Source: Chrysomallon squamiferum
Taxonomy: Eukaryota; Mollusca; Gastropoda; Neomphalida; Peltospiridae
Direction: 5' to 3'
Length of the DNA: 64,000 nucleotides
Assembly: GCA_012295275.1 (NCBI GenBank)
Contig: CM022669.1
Location: 7,924,989 to 7,988,988 of the forward strand
Position 1 is the first letter of the stretch; every line of letters begins with the position of its first letter. Made by a program: the position numbers and the translations under genes. Positions 27,384-40,739 of this stretch are shown here, piece by piece. The notes under the pieces are model-generated. The model had not been told where the DNA came from. It saw only the letters and a program-made list of their open reading frames with translations, and ran no database searches.

Positions 27384-30300
27384 ATGTTAATAAACGTTTC
27401 TGTTGACACTGTTTTAAAAAACTGATTTTGATATTCATTTTAAACAGAAAATCAAAAACATTACTTTTTATATTGAGAGAAGATCAAAATTACAAGTATA
27501 CTTAATGAAATATGAATAATGTATTTCTTTTTACAATTAACATTTTGATAAAAAAATATATATATATTTAATGTGTTTTGTTTTGTCCATCCCTTATTCT
27601 AACCTTTTGTGATACCTTAACAATATCTGTGATACAAAAGATTTATTATATTTTCTTTGTTTAATATATTTTGTTAGTTTCTTTTTTTAAATACATTTTT
27701 TATGCATTTATTTTAATTGTATTAAATAATGAAATGTATTGTTATAAAGGTTGTCTCTTATTTTTGTATTTAAACAATCTTTTATAAATATCTATTTTCA
27801 CTGATTTAATTTTTGTTGTTTAATTTTATTCATTGCGACTCCGACTAATCCGTCCATGTTTTTGTGTTTAGTGATGATTTTCAAAATGTGATAAAACAGA
27901 TTTTTTGGTGATGGTATTTGTAATTGTTCATTTTAAATGGGTCCTGTTTTGTATTGTCCTTGTTTGACTCTGTTTTTTTTTGTTTTATTTCTTGACGTAC
28001 TTCATTACCGGTAATCACAAAGACTCTGTGTGTTTTATAAGGATAGTTCTTCATTGTTGAAAGTTCCCTGTGATCTAGATCTGTTTATTTTGTTTTAAAG
28101 AGAATAAAATTGAAAATATCACTTGCAATTTTTGTAAATATTTTTAATTTTATTGGGTGTTTTTTTTATTTTTTGTTGTTGTGTTTCTGGTTTTAAGTTT
28201 TCTTTCATGTTTTGTTTTGTTTTAAATTTTTATTTTTATTTTATTTTGAAAATAATATTTTGGTTTTTTTCTCAGATTTTTATTTTTACTGGTATCATAT
28301 TTAACCATGTTTAATTATTGATTTCGGATGTTTTACAACTTCAAATGAGATCTTTTTCTTCAATTTTAGTAAATAATACTGAAAATCAAAACATTCGATT
28401 GTTCTTATCAGTTTCCAAAAAAATGCATTTATTTACGGTTATAAAATTTAATTTCTTAATTGTGCAATGTTTGAATGATTTATAATCTGTCACTGTACTG
28501 TTGTATTTTTAATTTCTTGAGTCAAACTTTACGATTTTAATTACGTATATCTGCCTTACATTTGTGTACATAAATTTACTGGTTGTGGTAAATAAAACTT
28601 TAAATTTATTTTTTTAAACATTTAGAAAAAACAAATTCAGATCTGTAATTGTAAGCAGAGATGCAGGCATCCTGGTGTGTTTGTAAAATGTGTGGTTTTG
28701 ATTTTGGTGTTAGTTATTGTTTTTCTTTCTTAAATGTTGGAATTTAAGAAACTGAAACAAATTATTATTATTAAACAAAAAATAATAATCAAATATTTTA
28801 TTTCCATATATTTCTGCAGCATAAAGTTAATATCTTTTTGTTGATACAAATGTGCTGGTCACATCAAATTTAATTTTGTATAATTATAAATGTATTTTTG
28901 TGAATTCTTTGTTTATTGGATATTAAAGAAAATGAAATAGTTTGAAGACATTATCACATTCACTAGATAGAAGTGTACTGAATGTTTTCAAATTACCTAA
29001 TATCAATACAAACACACCTCAAGTAAACTATGGTAACTAAAGAAACAGAGAAATACAAATCAGAATTATAACTGATAGAGATACTCGAGAAATTTTCAGA
29101 ACAAAATGTCCTTATATTGATCATTGTAAAATAAACAAAAAATGTATATGTTGAAAAGTGCACATCTGTAAAGTTTCTTTTATAAAACAGTGTAAATAGT
29201 TCATTCAGTTGTAAATAGTCTGGTATGATAGTTACATGTTGTTTTACTTTTGCATATTTTAATAAAATTTTTACTTTTCCTCGTTGTTATTCTTATTTAT
29301 TCATGAATTTTATTAGATGATCATATTCTCTCTCCATCTCTCTCTCTCCATTTATTAATTTAAATGTTTTTGTTTTTAAAAAATGAAACCTACCAGTCAC
29401 ATGGATGACTTATAATTCAGCAGTAAGGAATTATTCACCTGACAAGAGATGTGAACCAGTAAGGCAGTGACTGATTCAGGAAACAACAGACTCTGATAAG
29501 AACTGAACTTATATAGACTAAGAAACAACAGATGAAATGTGACTAAGTAAATTATTACAAAATAAAAGCCAGAGCAGTATCCTTAATGGTAACAGGCTAG
29601 TGAGTGCAATGGGGTATTAGTAAGTTATTAGATAAGACTTAAATAAATTAATGAGTGAACACAATCATCTTGATGCAGTTCAAAGTATATCAATCAGCTT
29701 GTCTTTTTTCAAATTAAGTTTCACACAATTGTTTCAGTTGGTGTTGTGTGAGAAAACAGTTCTGATGTACTTATCTGACCAAATAACATACTGTGACAGG
29801 ATTTGTGTACTGGTTATACCAGTAACATAAAATTGTATTTGATCTTTTTTTTTTCTTAAAAAACCTATTCAGTAATTTCAAATATAAATGACTCAGATGA
29901 AATAAAAACACACACATTTTTGTTGTATATTTTATTTTTTCACATACAATGTTATCACAAAATGTAGTTTCAAAAAATAAAGAAGAATGCATTCAAAGGT
30001 GGAAAACAGTTTTTCACAATTTTTGCATTTCTATAATCATGTAATCAAACATTCATTCACCACTTAATATAAAAAAAAACATGAAAGGCATAAATAACTC
30101 AAATTCTAAACCATTCAGACATCTAATTTCAAATATTATAGGTTCTTGCTGAATATAATGCTGAAGTATAAACAATTAAAAGTTCCAACCACCACTGTAA
30201 AAATATGGCTTATGAGGAGTAATTTTAAAGCTTTGAAAATATTTTTTTTTTTACCAGAATGCTGGTTTGTAAAGATATATTTAATGCTGAAATGGTATTG

Positions 30301-30695
30301 TATATTTCTAATGATAAAAGTTTCTAATTCAGAAATGTTGCTAAATCTAACAATTTAATGCTGAAATGGCATTGTATAAATTTAATGCTGATATAATGTC
30401 TATTAATATATTTATAAATTTTAATCTAATGCTGAGGTAAAACATATTTTTGATTGTGACAGTTAATAATACAAAATATTATGTAAATCATTTAGAAAAA
30501 ATATTACACTTTTTTTTTAAAAATAGTCTTTAAAAATGTTTCTTATACAATGAATATTTTGCTTTCATTGCTGGTTGTACATATAAAAATATAATTTAAA
30601 ATGTTTTACTAATATTCTTTGGCTATCATATTTTCCTCACAAAATTTGCAGTTTTTATAAACAATGAATCAAACATTCCAGACAAAAGGATTGTT

Positions 30696-30735
<40 letters not shown>

Positions 30736-31600
30736 GGGGCCTTTTAATTTTATACATAAATATTTTAACAGTTTTAAAATTAAAACAACTAACCTGATTG
30801 GAAAAACTTAAAATTATTTAACCTTTTAAAAAATTAGTAAATAAATAAATATACAAATGATATTTTTTTATATTTTGTTATTTATTTGCAATATGAAAAT
30901 TACCAGTTTAATTATTTTGGTCTTAAATATTTGGAAATGCAAAGTCAAAATGACCTATGAATAATTAGACCATCTTTGGTGAAAATCATTTAGCAGATAA
31001 TATTTATATAAACTTTCTGATATAAGTTAAATATCAATACAATTATTTCTACATTATCAGGCCCTAGATAACTACTTTTCCATTATATTTTTTATACAAT
31101 TCAAGCAAAATTTGATGTATTTTTTCCAGTTTTTGTCCTGAGTTGTTTTTTAAACTGAACACATTTTCCCTTCTTATGAAAACAGAAAAAATTATAATGG
31201 ACTTTTTGATTTATGGGTAAAAGTGCCTCAGCCCAAGATTTTTCCATGTTATCATTAATTTGTGACATCTATACATATTTCAAATTTCATATTATAAATT
31301 TAAAGAATATAATTTCTGGCCAGTCAGTCAATAAAAATAACAATAAAAGGAATATATATATTTTAGACGCTAAAAAAAAATATATGTCTTGAGTAATGCA
31401 AGGAATAATAATAATATTAATAAAAGGTATATATATTTTCAAAAGTTTCAAAAGAATGATATATTCTGAGTTATGGAAGGCTATGTTTTGTTAGTTATAT
31501 TTTGAGGTTATAGTTAATGAAGTATATGTATACATGATGCAGTAGATACAAAAATCGTTAATTAATACATTGTAACAACCATTCACTGATTTGTTTTACT
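27384..31600. other. Intergenic/3' region between convergent genes; no coding exon seen
   Basis: No ORF with coding character or splice-joined exons is visible. The stretch is AT-rich. It probably contains the 3' UTR of the giant gene: AATAAA at 27389 has T/G-rich sequence just after it, and a second signal with downstream T-rich sequence is at 29261. The 3' end of the convergent CFAP141 transcript would also fall here. A long T-run lies at about 30696-30734. Confidence 0.6.
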
Positions 31601-33385
31601 TCATATTCTGTCTCTCTGAAATGTTTTGCCAATTGATTCAAGCTCCTTGTCATACATTTCATTCTCTCTGTCAAACTGTTGTTTCAGAGCTACTTTCCGA
31701 ACCTGGAAGTTAAAATAATAATAATTAATGAAAAATATAAAATGAAATACATGTAAAACAATCATAATACTAATATATAAAAAATGCAAAAAATCACAGA
31801 AAAGCTTCTACAAAAACGGAATGATTTGTTTTAATAAAAGATGTCATAAGATGACTGCAGAATGGACTAGGAAGAGAAAGAGAAATTTTAAACATTTTAT
31901 AAACAAAATGCTAATTTGTTGATTGATCTTAACCATAACGATGCCAAAATATGTAAATTTCCTAGAATACATTTCCATAGAACTATATTTGTTATTATGT
32001 TTGTGTTTGTGTACAAGAATCCATGACAGGCTATGGTCCTTCCAGCTTAAAAGTCACTTATGTTCTTCTTATCAGTGCTTCTTAGGCTCATGGGTGACTA
32101 AAATTATGATTAAAACTGACATAACTTAATTAGGATTTCATGTAAATTGTAGTAACATCAACTCACTCTTTTCCAAGCAACATCGGACAACTGAAGTTCA
32201 CCTTTCATGCCCTCCTGACGTTTCTTCTCTTTGACAAACCCTAGATTCTCTTCAGAACGCTCAAACCATAAAGATTTTTCTATCATTTTCTTCTCTCTAA
32301 AAAAACATTTCATTGTTTAGTAAGATATTTTAATCCTTTTTTTTTAATTAAACAATATAACTAATAATAATTATTGTTCTTACTTTATAATTGTACTGAT
32401 ATAACATTAATATTAATAAATAAATTCAAAACAGACGAATATGGGTCTAATAAAATTATTTATACTTCCAAATTATTATTTTATTGCCCTATGCAACATA
32501 CCATTGATCTTATTAATGCATGACAATAAAAATGATATTGTTAGTGATTGTGGTATCAAACATTTGAATGATGCCATTTTGCCTCATTATAATGTGGGTC
32601 ATGACATCATTACATACTTGCACAACTTTTTCTGATTAAAAGAATCTTTAGATCAGTACACAATCACATCACAACTATAGAAAAAAAATGTGGAAACTAC
32701 ATGATAATTTTAAATTATGCTGTAATGTTTTTATGCTTTGGTTTTAAATAAGATGATCGCTATGCAAAATCAAAGACAGCATAACTTGAAAGTATGAAAA
32801 CTATAGTTAGACTAAAAATATAAACCCAAGTTTTCAGATTGTTTATAACTTTGATAGTTTATCTTAAGAAAGCTATTTTGATAATTACACTTCTCATATT
32901 GGAAATAGAACTATTGACAGTGTGTTTTTATTAAGAGAATGATAATTTACTTACTTTTCTACTTTTCCAGCTTTGTCAAGCATCTCATCCTTAGTCTGAA
33001 AATTTCAAAGCAATATTTAATTATTGTTTTACTTTGTAATTCATTAAACAGTTGCAGTAAATTACACCTTTTTATTACTACTGAAACTACAATAACAAAA
33101 ACTACTACTGCTGGTATTCTCACCATCGCCATCACCACTGTTACTTTAATTAATTATTAGTATTAAAGTACTACAATTATTTTTAACAAGGATAGGTCAG
33201 TTCCTTTAGACCTAATGTTTATCAATAAATAAACAATAAATTATTAAATAAATAAATCCTACATGTTGCCAAAAAACGACTGGCGATAAAACAATTCCTA
33301 CCATTATACTTTTGAGTAGCTGTTCTGATGGTGTTATCTTATTCTTTGCAGGCTCATCAAGCCGTTTCGCCATTTCTAAACTCAT
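31601..33385 (-). CDS. CFAP141: CFAP141 (C1orf189), ciliary microtubule inner protein
   Basis: Four exons on the minus strand: 33302-33385 (start ATG at 33385), 32955-32995, 32167-32296 and 31601-31702 (stop). Phases join and give 118 residues. The last exon reads V-R-K-V-A-L-K-Q-Q-F-D-R-E-N-E-M-Y then K-E-L-E-S-I-G-K-T-F. This matches the conserved end of CFAP141 as I remember it (V-R-x-A-A-L-x-Q-L-F-E-K-E...Y-x-x-E-L...G-K-A-F). Human CFAP141 is about 100 residues. It is a small helical protein bound inside axonemal doublet microtubules of motile cilia and flagella. The protein is Lys/Glu-rich with no TM or signal peptide, as expected. An X-box-like site lies 83-96 nt upstream of the ATG. 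Confidence 0.8.
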
Positions 33386-33467
33386 TTTTGTAAAAGAAAC
33401 ACAATTCTGATAAAACTACAATAAGAGATTTCCTCAGAAATAACTACAGGTGAAAAAATATTTCACG

Positions 33468-33481
33468 GTTGCTACCGAAGC
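33468..33481 (-). promoter_or_regulatory. RFX X-box-like site upstream of CFAP141
   Basis: On the minus strand the site reads GCTTCGGTAGCAAC. It matches the X-box consensus RYYNYYATRRNRAC at 12 of 14 positions, with a perfect AGCAAC right half. It is 83-96 nt upstream of the CFAP141 ATG, where X-boxes of ciliary genes usually sit. RFX factors drive axonemal genes in animals. Confidence 0.45.
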
Positions 33482-33973
33482 CTGCGGGTCACGTTAAATA
33501 TTTACTTCCGGTTCAATTTTCTTTCATTGCATTCGTATAATTAAATGACATATTTAATTATTTAAGTGACTAATTATGTTAAGATAGGTATGCACATGTG
33601 CACGTAAATAAATATGTGTGTGTGTGTGTGTATGGATTGGCTTCTGGTAAAACGTTCATACTTCTCTTTGATATCCAGAAACATTTCGATTTAATCTTTA
33701 ACTCCTTTTAACATTTTTAGTGTTAAAGAATTTTACTCTAAATTAAACTGTGATACTTTTAGTTTTGCACAGCTCTTTACACAGAGTTTTAATCATTTAG
33801 GAATTTTAACATATTATGTAATCACCATTTTGTTGTGTTTATCTTTGGTTTGACACCCAACAGCCGAATTTTTGTGTGTGTGTGCTGAGGTTTCGTTAAA
33901 CATTCATTCATTCTATTGTAATACGAATAGCTAAGTTTCAGAAAGATACTTAACTCCGTTTTAACGTCAGTTA

Positions 33974-34029
<56 letters not shown>

Positions 34030-34057
34030 GCACACAACACTCACACACACACACACA
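33974..34057. repeat. Compound AT/CA microsatellite
   Basis: An AT run passes directly into CA repeats, broken by CGCG near 34027, in the CFAP141-RBM8A intergenic region. Confidence 0.9.
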
Positions 34058-35081
34058 TTGGGTCACATATTATAATCAGACCATCGACAACATTAGGGCA
34101 GTATACAGACATCTGACTTTTAAGGTTCAGTTTTGTTTTTACATATCTAAAATTATTGTTCAAATCAAAAATTGTTTTTGTTTACCATTTATTTCCATGC
34201 ATTATTGTATAAAGGGACCACCTTCTTTATTTTGCATTGCTAATCACATCTACGATATATGTTTTACATTGAAAGCCCATTTGACCCAGCACCTGGGGTA
34301 AAAGGGCCGATGCAACATTAGCGGATATCGCGCCTTTAATACTGGCGCTGTTGGCATCTTAATATTCTTATGATACTTATTTTTACAATTTAAAATACAT
34401 TTGCATTTCAAATTATTTATTTATTTTTATTTATTTATTTATTTATTATTATTATTTTTTTTTTTTTTTTTTTTCAACAACATATCTTTTAAAATCGAAT
34501 TGAGAAAATTTGCGGTGTTTATCTTCATATTGCTAACAAAACAGTCTCTGTCATGTAAAAAGGCACAAATTCTTCTTCGCTCTCTTATTTAACATTAACT
34601 TATTTCAACAACAACAACAATAATAATTATAATTATTACTAAAATTATTGTTGATGTTGTAGCTCTTCTTCTTATTATTCTTATTATTATTTAACGAATT
34701 AGTCTATAGAGTTCTGATAATCAGTAGCCTATGTTAATTTCTGAAAGTATTACATAATACCAAGAAACATGACAAAAATAATCGGCCGGTCGCGTCAATG
34801 TAATATTCAGACACGAAAAATTAATATGCAGTTCGTGGATATATCATTAGAAACAATGTAAAGGCCAGACAAAAATAGATCTCAGTAACTATTTCTTTTT
34901 TGATAAATCAATAATTTAAATACATTATGTATCTTCAAATTGAACCACAGTCAAATGACAATATAATTTCACTTGTCAGAACTCAGTTCGAGATTTAATT
35001 TAGAACTGACTGAATTTATAATAAATTTTTAGATATATTAGTTTTCTTTTTTAAATATTTTGTTTGCAGTTATTATCATAC

Positions 35082-35117
35082 CTTGAAAAGTTCCCGACAA
35101 AGTATTTTCATCGACAT
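35082..35117 (-). other. Possible alternative first coding exon on the minus strand
   Basis: On the minus strand, ATG at 35117 opens 12 codons (M-S-M-K-I-L-C-R-E-L-F-K) that end exactly at AAG|GTATGA, a usable 5' splice site, in phase 0. CFAP141 exon 2 (32955-32995) also starts in phase 0, so this could be a distal first exon replacing 33302-33385. It could instead start another gene whose other exons I cannot find, or be chance. Confidence 0.25.
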
Positions 35118-35184
35118 TTTTATAATTTCAAAGGTGTTCACTAGACACTGTGTCTGCTTCTAACTTTGACGATAGCTACTCGTT

Positions 35185-35192
35185 TGACGTCA
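35185..35192. promoter_or_regulatory. Palindromic CRE (TGACGTCA)
   Basis: A full TGACGTCA palindrome, the CREB/ATF site, lies 68-75 nt upstream of the possible minus-strand first exon and about 450 nt upstream of the RBM8A ATG. A related TGATGTCA follows at 35202. It could serve a divergent promoter. Confidence 0.4.
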
Positions 35193-35641
35193 TCAATTAT
35201 TGATGTCATAAACTACTGTTAGTCACTTTCTTCATAAAATTAAAGGTATATTTTTCAATTTCTAAAGTGTTGTTTAATTTTGCTAGGTTATAACAGTGGG
35301 GAACTGGTGAAATAAAAATATATGTATCTGTTAGACACAGGCTGTTTTTTAATTTTTAATTTTTAACTTTTTAATTTTAATTTTGTTTTTGTTTTGTTTT
35401 GTTTTGTTTTGTTTTGTATAAAATTGTGATGTCTATTTTGTAACGCGAAAGCCCTGAAACACTTCAAAGAGTCGCATTTCAGAAATAAAATAAACAATTA
35501 TTATTTATTTATTAAATAAGACTAAATAAAACATGCTGAATTCTGAACAGAAAATGTTTTGTGTCATACATCTTACTGACAGGAAGGTAACACAATTATC
35601 TACCCTTAATTCGTGGCGCGACGATCAACAATTTTAACAAA

Positions 35642-36429
35642 ATGGGCGATGTTTTGCTAGTTAAAGAAGATGGGGATGAATTTGAAGTCGATGAAGAAGG
35701 AGACCGTAAGGAGTTTATTATTTTATTTTCTGATAATCATGGTGATATGCATTTTCAATTATATTATGTCAGTGACTTTATGTAGAGAAATGTATTAGTT
35801 CACAAATCTTCATAATACACGTGTTTTCGTTAGTCACTTCTCAGGTCACTGTTGCACTTGCAGTTTCAATTTTAGATGATTTTTATGATGTCTTACTGTT
35901 AGTTATTAATATTTTATTGTTAAGTAAGAATTGACAAATAAGATATAAAAAAAACTGTTGCTTGCATTCTGATTCCTTCACAATAACCTGAACAGTGGAA
36001 TAACGACATTCGAAAAATTGTTAACTTCACAAATAATGAATATCCAAACAAAAGTTTTCCATTATCAAAAGATGAACTTGAACGGCTTGATACGAATTTA
36101 TTGATCTGTAATATATCAGTATACTTTAATATACATACATACAGGCACATACACATACATACATACATACACAGTGGTCTCCCCAGCATTTGTGAAAGGG
36201 ATGGCAGGAATCGGGAAAACTGGTGCAAGTTAAAAAAGGGATAGTACAGAACAATGTTCAAATTGCTTGTTTGTCAAAAATGCTCCTAAAAATAATTGCT
36301 TCAAATGCATTAACTATTAACAAGTTTATTTTATTTGCAATTAAATACAATCAAAGTGTCTGTTGCCAGTGAGTTTTGTCTGTCTGTTCTGTTAATTATA
36401 TTCTTCAATGAATATATTTATACAAACTA

Positions 36430-36477
<48 letters not shown>

Positions 36478-36934
36478 TTATGAAAATGTGATGTTGAGTT
36501 GGCAATGGGCTGTTAATAATTATAATTTTTATACTGTGCGAATCGAGTGCATATCTGTTTTTGAAGTATGAAGATAATATTTAAAAAAGTTATTTATGTA
36601 TCTAGGATAACATAATTATTATACAGTTGATCACTGAAATTCACACACAATAATTTAGCTGCATAGCATCTGCTACAATAGCCTTGATTACACAAACTCT
36701 GTGAGTAGCAGCAAACTTCAGAGGAGGAGGGTAATATGTAAATATGACAGTTGCCATTTCGGATTACATCTATTTTGTTTAGGGACATGACAGGTGAACA
36801 GTTGACCCCAAAAGTGCAAAACAATGGCATGACAGGCAATCTAAATAAACAGGTGGCAGATAGTGCTGCCGTTGCTTCCAAATGGTGGGTGAACTCATAA
36901 GGAAGCCATCTCTTATAGTATGTAGTGAGACCTG

Positions 36935-36977
<43 letters not shown>

Positions 36978-38931
36978 TTGTGTGTGTACTTCACATGTTA
37001 CTATTTTAATATAACATTTCAATTTGTCACAGAAGGGCTTCTGAAACTAAAAGAAAAGGCCAAGAAAAGAAAGGGACGAGGATTTGGATCAGGTATTTTG
37101 TTTACAACAATCTGCATTAATTATCTATATTAACCTTTCCATCAGTCCATCACAGAGACGATCAAGATATGGATTTTCAGATAAAGAATACTGTATTCTT
37201 CATACCTAACTGATTCATTGACAGAGATTTCCACTAACAGTAACAGTAGGAACATTACTAATGTCTGATACATGTCTTCTTTATAACTTTTTTCGTCTCA
37301 TTACCGTTTCCAAATCTGAAAAGTTAACTAAGTGATAAATTCTGAATGTAAAATAAACTTAGAGTAAAATAGAATTCAGAACTGAATAAAACATTTTTCA
37401 TTTATTAAGAAACATTTTTAAAAAATGATAATAATGTAACTGCTTACTGTTTTTACATTTTTTTACTGAAGTATGCTATCATGTAATTTATAAATACAGC
37501 TTTTACAGCTAAATGAAAAATGAAATAATATTTTCTGCAGATGGCCCCACAAGAAGTGGTGTGGAGGACTTTGAGGGGATGGAGGTGGAAGATGATTCTG
37601 ATCGTGATGGACCAGGCCCTCAGAGATGTGAGAATACTAAACAGTGCTGATAGTTGTCTTTCTTATCAGCATTAATTATATTGTTTTTATTATTTATTTA
37701 TCCTTTATTATTATTATTATTTTGTTAGGGATAACTTTTCTGAGATAATATATATGTTTATAATATTTTGATGTGTATAATAATAGTTTAATCAATTATA
37801 TTGTTCAAAAATAATACTTCTGCATTAAATAACAAGATAACAGTACAAACAGTCTCTTTGTTCTCATTGTAGTTGTAATTGATTATTATTTTTATTTTTT
37901 TTTCAGCTGTTGAAGGGTGGATTTTGTTTATCACTGGAGTTCATGAAGAAGCACAGGAAGATGACATATTTGACAAATTTTCTGACTTTGGGGAGATCAA
38001 GAATGTACATCTAAATCTTGACAGAAGAACTGGTTTCTTGAAGGTCAGGTTTAAACTTTACTTATTGTAATGTGAATAACTCCATAACATTCATAAAAAC
38101 ATTCTGATACTGCAAGATGTTTTCATTTTCAATATTTATGTGTTGTTTTATAGCCTAAATGCTTTTATTTTATTTCAAAATGGCTATTTTAAATGATCCA
38201 AGCATGACAGTAATAAATGTAGGGAAGAAGAGGTTGTTGTTGCTGTAAGACATAAGCTTTATTGTGGTTTTCATTATGTTTTCTTTGTTGTGATCACAAA
38301 ACATGTGTTATAGAATAGTGTATAAAAATAAACACAAATAATTTTTTGAAAGAAACATTAACTTTGCTAATAATAATCTCTGTTGTAAATCTGAGAGAAA
38401 ATTTTAATATTTCTAAATAAGTTACTTGTAATGATGCTGGAAATTCACTTGTTTGCTTTGGTTATCACTGGATTTTGATTGCAAATCATTTTAAACTGTA
38501 TTTTATTACAGGGATATGCTCTTGTGGAATTTGAAACATTCAAAGAAGCCCAAAGCGCCTTGGAAACTTTAAATGGAACAGAAATTCTTGGTCAGAAAAT
38601 CAGTGTTGATTGGTGTTTTGTCAGAGGCCCTCGTCAGAAAAGGTAACAAAAAAGAAGTTTTTAATCAACTGATTTCATATGTAACAATAACAACATTATC
38701 AGACAGCAAAATAATTCAGAATTTTTAAAAAAAAATTATTTGTAGCAGATGATATTAAGATACCCACATATTATTTTTAAACTGTATTTTGGAAAGATCA
38801 AGGTGCAGTTTGTCAATTTTTATTGCATGTAATGTGTTAATTTAATCATTTTTAATTACAGTCGTAATCGGAGAGATGATAGGAGGGATGATAGAAGAGA
38901 TGATAGGCGAGATGATCGAAGGCGCCGCTGA
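35642..38931 (+). CDS. RBM8A: RBM8A / Y14 (tsunagi), exon junction complex core protein
   Basis: Six exons: 35642-35705, 37033-37092, 37541-37627, 37907-38043, 38512-38642, 38862-38931 (TGA). Phases join, giving 182 residues (human 174). It starts M-G-D-V-L-L-V-K-E, then the conserved [15 protein letters not shown], an acidic linker, and one RRM. The RRM has RNP2 L-F-I-T-G-V and RNP1 K-G-Y-A-L-V-E-F, followed by [11 protein letters not shown]. These are near-diagnostic for Y14, which binds MAGOH in the exon junction complex that marks spliced mRNAs for export, localisation and nonsense-mediated decay. Odd: the C-terminal tail is a tandem R-R-D-D repeat rather than the R-S-R-S-P-rich vertebrate tail. 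Confidence 0.97.
36173..36250 (+). mobile_element. Possible fragment of a hAT-type element in RBM8A intron 1
   Basis: Directly after an ACAT microsatellite comes CAGTGGTCTCCCCAGCATTT, which resembles the terminal CAG...TCTCCCCAG sequence of common hAT elements. No matching opposite end or target-site duplication was found, so only a relic is proposed. Confidence 0.3.
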
Positions 38932-39268
38932 TATTCACTTCACTGACATTTCACGCCTGTGGGTTCTACACATTAAATTTGTCTTCATCACTTTTCAATT
39001 AAGAATTCTTTTACAAAAAAAATAAGTGCAGTTTCAATTTGAGCATAGGAATTCTAACAACTGCAGTGATAATGACTGGATGAAATTAATCTTCGGTTAC
39101 AGCAGCAGCAAACTGGTGTTATTCAGTGTTTTTATCATTTACAAATGTTGGTGAGATGTTTTAGCCATGTTGAGAATTTATTTTGTAGAATAACAATTAT
39201 AAAATGTCGCTGTATTTTCAGTTTGGTACAGATTGTAGTTTTTGGATATTTTTTCTGTGGCATAACAT

Positions 39269-40030
39269 TATTTTACATTTAAAATGTGAAAAGATACTTA
39301 AACATTTTATTAACACTAATATGCAAAAGAAAAATTGTTCTGAATTGCATTTTAACATTTTTCATGACATACAGACTTTTGTTACAATAACAGATTTTTC
39401 GAAACCAGTTATCAACATTAAGTGTTAAAGCTATATTAAAAAGAATTCTACTTTTTGTTTTAAAAGTTAAATTATTTTCGTCATAAATTGTCATCACAAA
39501 AGACAACCTAAAATAATTTTTCTGAAACAAAATATTTGCAAAAATTGATTATTTGTTCATGAAAGTCAATTCCCTTTGTATCAAACAACATTAATATTTT
39601 CATCATTAATATGAACATACATACCTATCATCTGTTTTTATTGCTGAATTATTTTACATTAAACATTTTACGAATATTAATATGCAAAAGAAAAATGTTC
39701 TGAATTGCATTTTTTAAAAATTTCATGATGTATGGACTTTTGTTATTATAATAGATTTTCTGAAACCAGTTATCAACATAAAGTGTTAAAGCTATATTAA
39801 AAAAAATTGTTTTTTGTTTTAAATGTTAAATTATTTTTTGTCAGAAATTTTTTCACAAGAGAACCAGAAATAATTTTTCTGAAACAAAATATTGGCAAAA
39901 ATTAGGTGTCATTTTTTGTGTTAAAATTGATTATTTTTTCATGATAGTCAGTTCCCTTTGTATCAAACAACATTAACATTTTCATCATTAATATGTAAGA
40001 TGTATACCTGTCATCTGTTTTTACATTAAA
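39269..40030. repeat. Tandem duplication (about 360-380 bp, two copies) in the RBM8A 3' region
   Basis: Two adjacent copies, about 39269-39649 and 39650-40030, share many long blocks in the same order. Examples are CCAGTTATCAACAT (39405 and 39766), GTGTTAAAGCTATATTAAAA, and TCCCTTTGTATCAAACAACA (39571 and 39953). The spacing drifts from 361 to 382 because copy 2 has about 20 extra bases. The copies differ at scattered positions, so the duplication is not very recent. It lies before the best RBM8A poly(A) signal (40194), so it is probably in the 3' UTR. Confidence 0.85.
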
Positions 40031-40193
40031 ATATATTCTAGAAAATTAGTTTTTGTGCTTTAAAAGCAGATTAAATTATTCCATAATAGTTAAGATGTAA
40101 ATGAGAGGGGGGGGAATAGAAATCTGATACACATTTGTTGTGATCTGAAAAAGATTATATCATTCATTTGTACATTTTTCATGAATAAAACTT

Positions 40194-40199
40194 AATTTT
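40194..40199 (+). terminator. Candidate poly(A) signal of RBM8A (AATAAA)
   Basis: AATAAA is followed within about 20 nt by T/G-rich sequence (cttgtgtctattattgtttg), the expected arrangement for cleavage and polyadenylation. It gives a 3' UTR of about 1.27 kb and lies some 540 nt before the convergent SPAG8 stop codon. Confidence 0.5.
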
Positions 40200-40739
40200 A
40201 ATATCTTGTGTCTATTATTGTTTGCTTCCTTTAATGAATTGTGCAGTAAAATATTAATATTAAATTCCATTGGAAATTAGTAAGAGTTTTGATACAAACT
40301 AAATGTAATAAGGAGATAATTGCTGTTGGAAATTTGTAAAATATTTGTATTACTCTTTAATTATGTATACATGTTAGTTCGGTGCATTTTAATATTAAAG
40401 ATCATAATTTAATCTTTTTTTTTTATTATAATAAACAACAGAACAACAAAAGTAATGAATAAATAATGTATTATGTTAAAAACAGTATGACAACATGATT
40501 TTGCAATTCGTAAAACTTGATGATATTCCATAAATAAAAATCTCTTTCTGCCATTAAACTTGATAAATGTAATAGAAATCTGATGATCAGATCATAATAA
40601 AAACCCATAAAAAACCTGGTCAGCCATATTTTCATCTTGTTTTTAACTTGCACTGGCCAAAGTAAAATTAGCGTGATTTATAAATAAAACTTCAGTTTTT
40701 CAGTTTGTAGGTTACTTCCATTTTTTAATAAAATCAGAT

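Larger units (their letters stand above)
33482..35641. other. Intergenic region between divergent CFAP141 and RBM8A
   Basis: No plus-strand coding exon is seen. The region holds an AT run joined to a CA run (33974-34028), an ATT/T-rich run (34407-34474), a few GC-richer islands (about 34260-34345) and a TTTTG repeat at about 35383-35416. A possible minus-strand first exon (35082-35117) and a CRE palindrome (35185) are listed separately. Confidence 0.6.
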
